64,000 nucleotides of DNA from Paenibacillus sp. SC116 (GTDB taxonomy: Bacteria; Bacillota; Bacilli; Paenibacillales; Paenibacillaceae), in assembly GCF_024733555.1 (NCBI RefSeq), contig NZ_JANIOF010000003.1, positions 248,001 to 312,000 of the forward strand, written 5' to 3'. The notes below the pieces were generated by a model. That model ran no database searches, had not been told where the DNA came from, and saw only the letters and a program-made list of their open reading frames with translations. How positions within the stretch are numbered: the first letter of the stretch is position 1; each line of letters opens with the position of its first letter. The position numbers were made by a program, and so were the translations under genes. Positions 63,399-64,000 of this stretch are shown piece by piece.

Positions 63399-64000
63399 GT
63401 TGGATGTTCCTCCTTTGCAAGGTTGTTCGAGGCAGCTCCCAAGGTGTCACTGATAATTGCTCAATGGCTAGACGAATGACCCTGAGCTGTTCTTCCCACG
63501 CTTGCTGTTGGGGCTCAAGTGCAATCGCTTGCTGCAAATAATGTTCAGACAGCCGAACATACGTAAGAGCTAACATGCGATCAAGCCTCGCGGCCACGTC
63601 TTGATCTATTTTTTCTTGCTCTTGGTGCAGCAGTCGGGCTCCTTCCAGCAAGTCGAGTGCTTCCTGCCAGTGCTGCTTCTGCATAAGCAGCTCACCTAGC
63701 AGCATGGCTCCCTCTGCATCAAGCCGCTGTTCCGCCATCGCTTTGAGTAAGATTTCCGCTGAGCTGTAAATATCACCAGCAACGTACAAAGCTTTGGCAC
63801 AATACAAATCTCGATCTCCGTCATGGAACGCCCATTTTTGGAGTGGTTGAATAAGTGCTTCATCTCGCAGTAGCTCTATCCATCGGTCTAGAACTTTGTA
63901 TATCTCGCTGTGCTGGCTTCCTTCAAAATGAGCTGTATCCCCGTTCTCATCGAAATCGCGTTTATGTTGGTTAGTCTCTGCAGATTGCTCCGTATGATCA
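63355..64000 (-). CDS. C-terminal part of a third TPR/glycosyltransferase-type protein (5' truncated)
   Basis: The frame is open from the right edge to a stop at 63355 and gives about 214 residues of helical repeat sequence (DRDLYCAKALYVAGDIYSSAEILLKAMAEQ, LLGELLMQKQHWQEALDLLEGARLL). This is TPR-like and matches the repeat regions of the two glycosyltransferases downstream, so the missing upstream part is probably a GT2 domain. Its 3' end overlaps the next gene by 44 bases, which implies coupling. Confidence 0.7.
   Translation of the reverse strand, partial: DHTEQSAETNQHKRDFDENGDTAHFEGSQHSEIYKVLDRWIELLRDEALIQPLQKWAFHDGDRDLYCAKALYVAGDIYSSAEILLKAMAEQRLDAEGAMLLGELLMQKQHWQEALDLLEGARLLHQEQEKIDQDVAARLDRMLALTYVRLSEHYLQQAIALEPQQQAWEEQLRVIRLAIEQLSVTPWELPRTTLQRRNIQLVQSEAVRLSHRSE

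Overview
The window looks like a chromosomal segment of a Paenibacillus-type, Gram-positive, spore-forming Bacillota. Supporting this are AGGAGG-type ribosome binding sites, many TTG/GTG starts, a BceRS-BceAB peptide-resistance module, FadA/FadE/EtfBA, YetJ-, NamA- and MhqR-like proteins and meso-diaminopimelate dehydrogenase. The genus is inferred from overall gene content, not from a marker gene. No tRNA, rRNA, CRISPR array, insertion sequence or prophage was seen.

Layout. 1-7.5 kb is an AT-rich, tightly packed operon: the tail of a Cys-rich peptide precursor cut by the window edge, two thioredoxin-fold membrane-anchored proteins, two MauE/DoxX-type redox membrane proteins, an ABC exporter and an ABC/FtsX pair. 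It reads as a biosynthesis, disulfide-handling, export and immunity cassette for an undescribed peptide, and is the best candidate for a new system here. 7.8-10.1 kb holds single genes (VOC protein, DUF6273 protein, two-domain multicopper oxidase). 10.2-21.8 kb is accessory: two paralogous four-to-five-helix membrane proteins bracket an orphan beta-rich protein, a probable split sigma factor (SigO-like / YvrJ-like / RsoA-like), a DJ-1/HxlR pair and a 1918-residue protein with 18 carboxypeptidase-regulatory-type repeats.

22.3-27.5 kb is fatty-acid beta-oxidation (etfBA divergent from fadA-fadE). 28.5-30.2 kb is an ABC exporter with a Fur-like box. 30.5-34.1 kb is class I ribonucleotide reductase (nrdB, nrdA), preceded by a 1.1-kb leader/intergenic region with a hairpin that pairs with the ribosome binding site of a 35-codon ORF and a four-copy 19-bp repeat array. 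35.2-41 kb holds manganese catalase and the BceRS-BceAB-like module with a matching operator.

41-60.3 kb is mostly ordinary single-gene units: NamA, lysophospholipase-like hydrolase, PhzF, secreted gamma-glutamyltransferase, chemotaxis receptor, free Met-R-sulfoxide reductase, YdcZ-type transporter, diaminopimelate dehydrogenase, a 43-residue membrane protein, MsrA, an AAA ATPase, YetJ-like channel, M42 peptidase, PgcA, a DUF2500 protein, a Fur-box-preceded siderophore ABC ATPase and an MhqR-like regulator. 60.4-64 kb holds three tandem, translationally coupled glycosyltransferase/TPR genes running off the right edge. Start codons were revised wherever a well-spaced ribosome binding site favoured an internal start.
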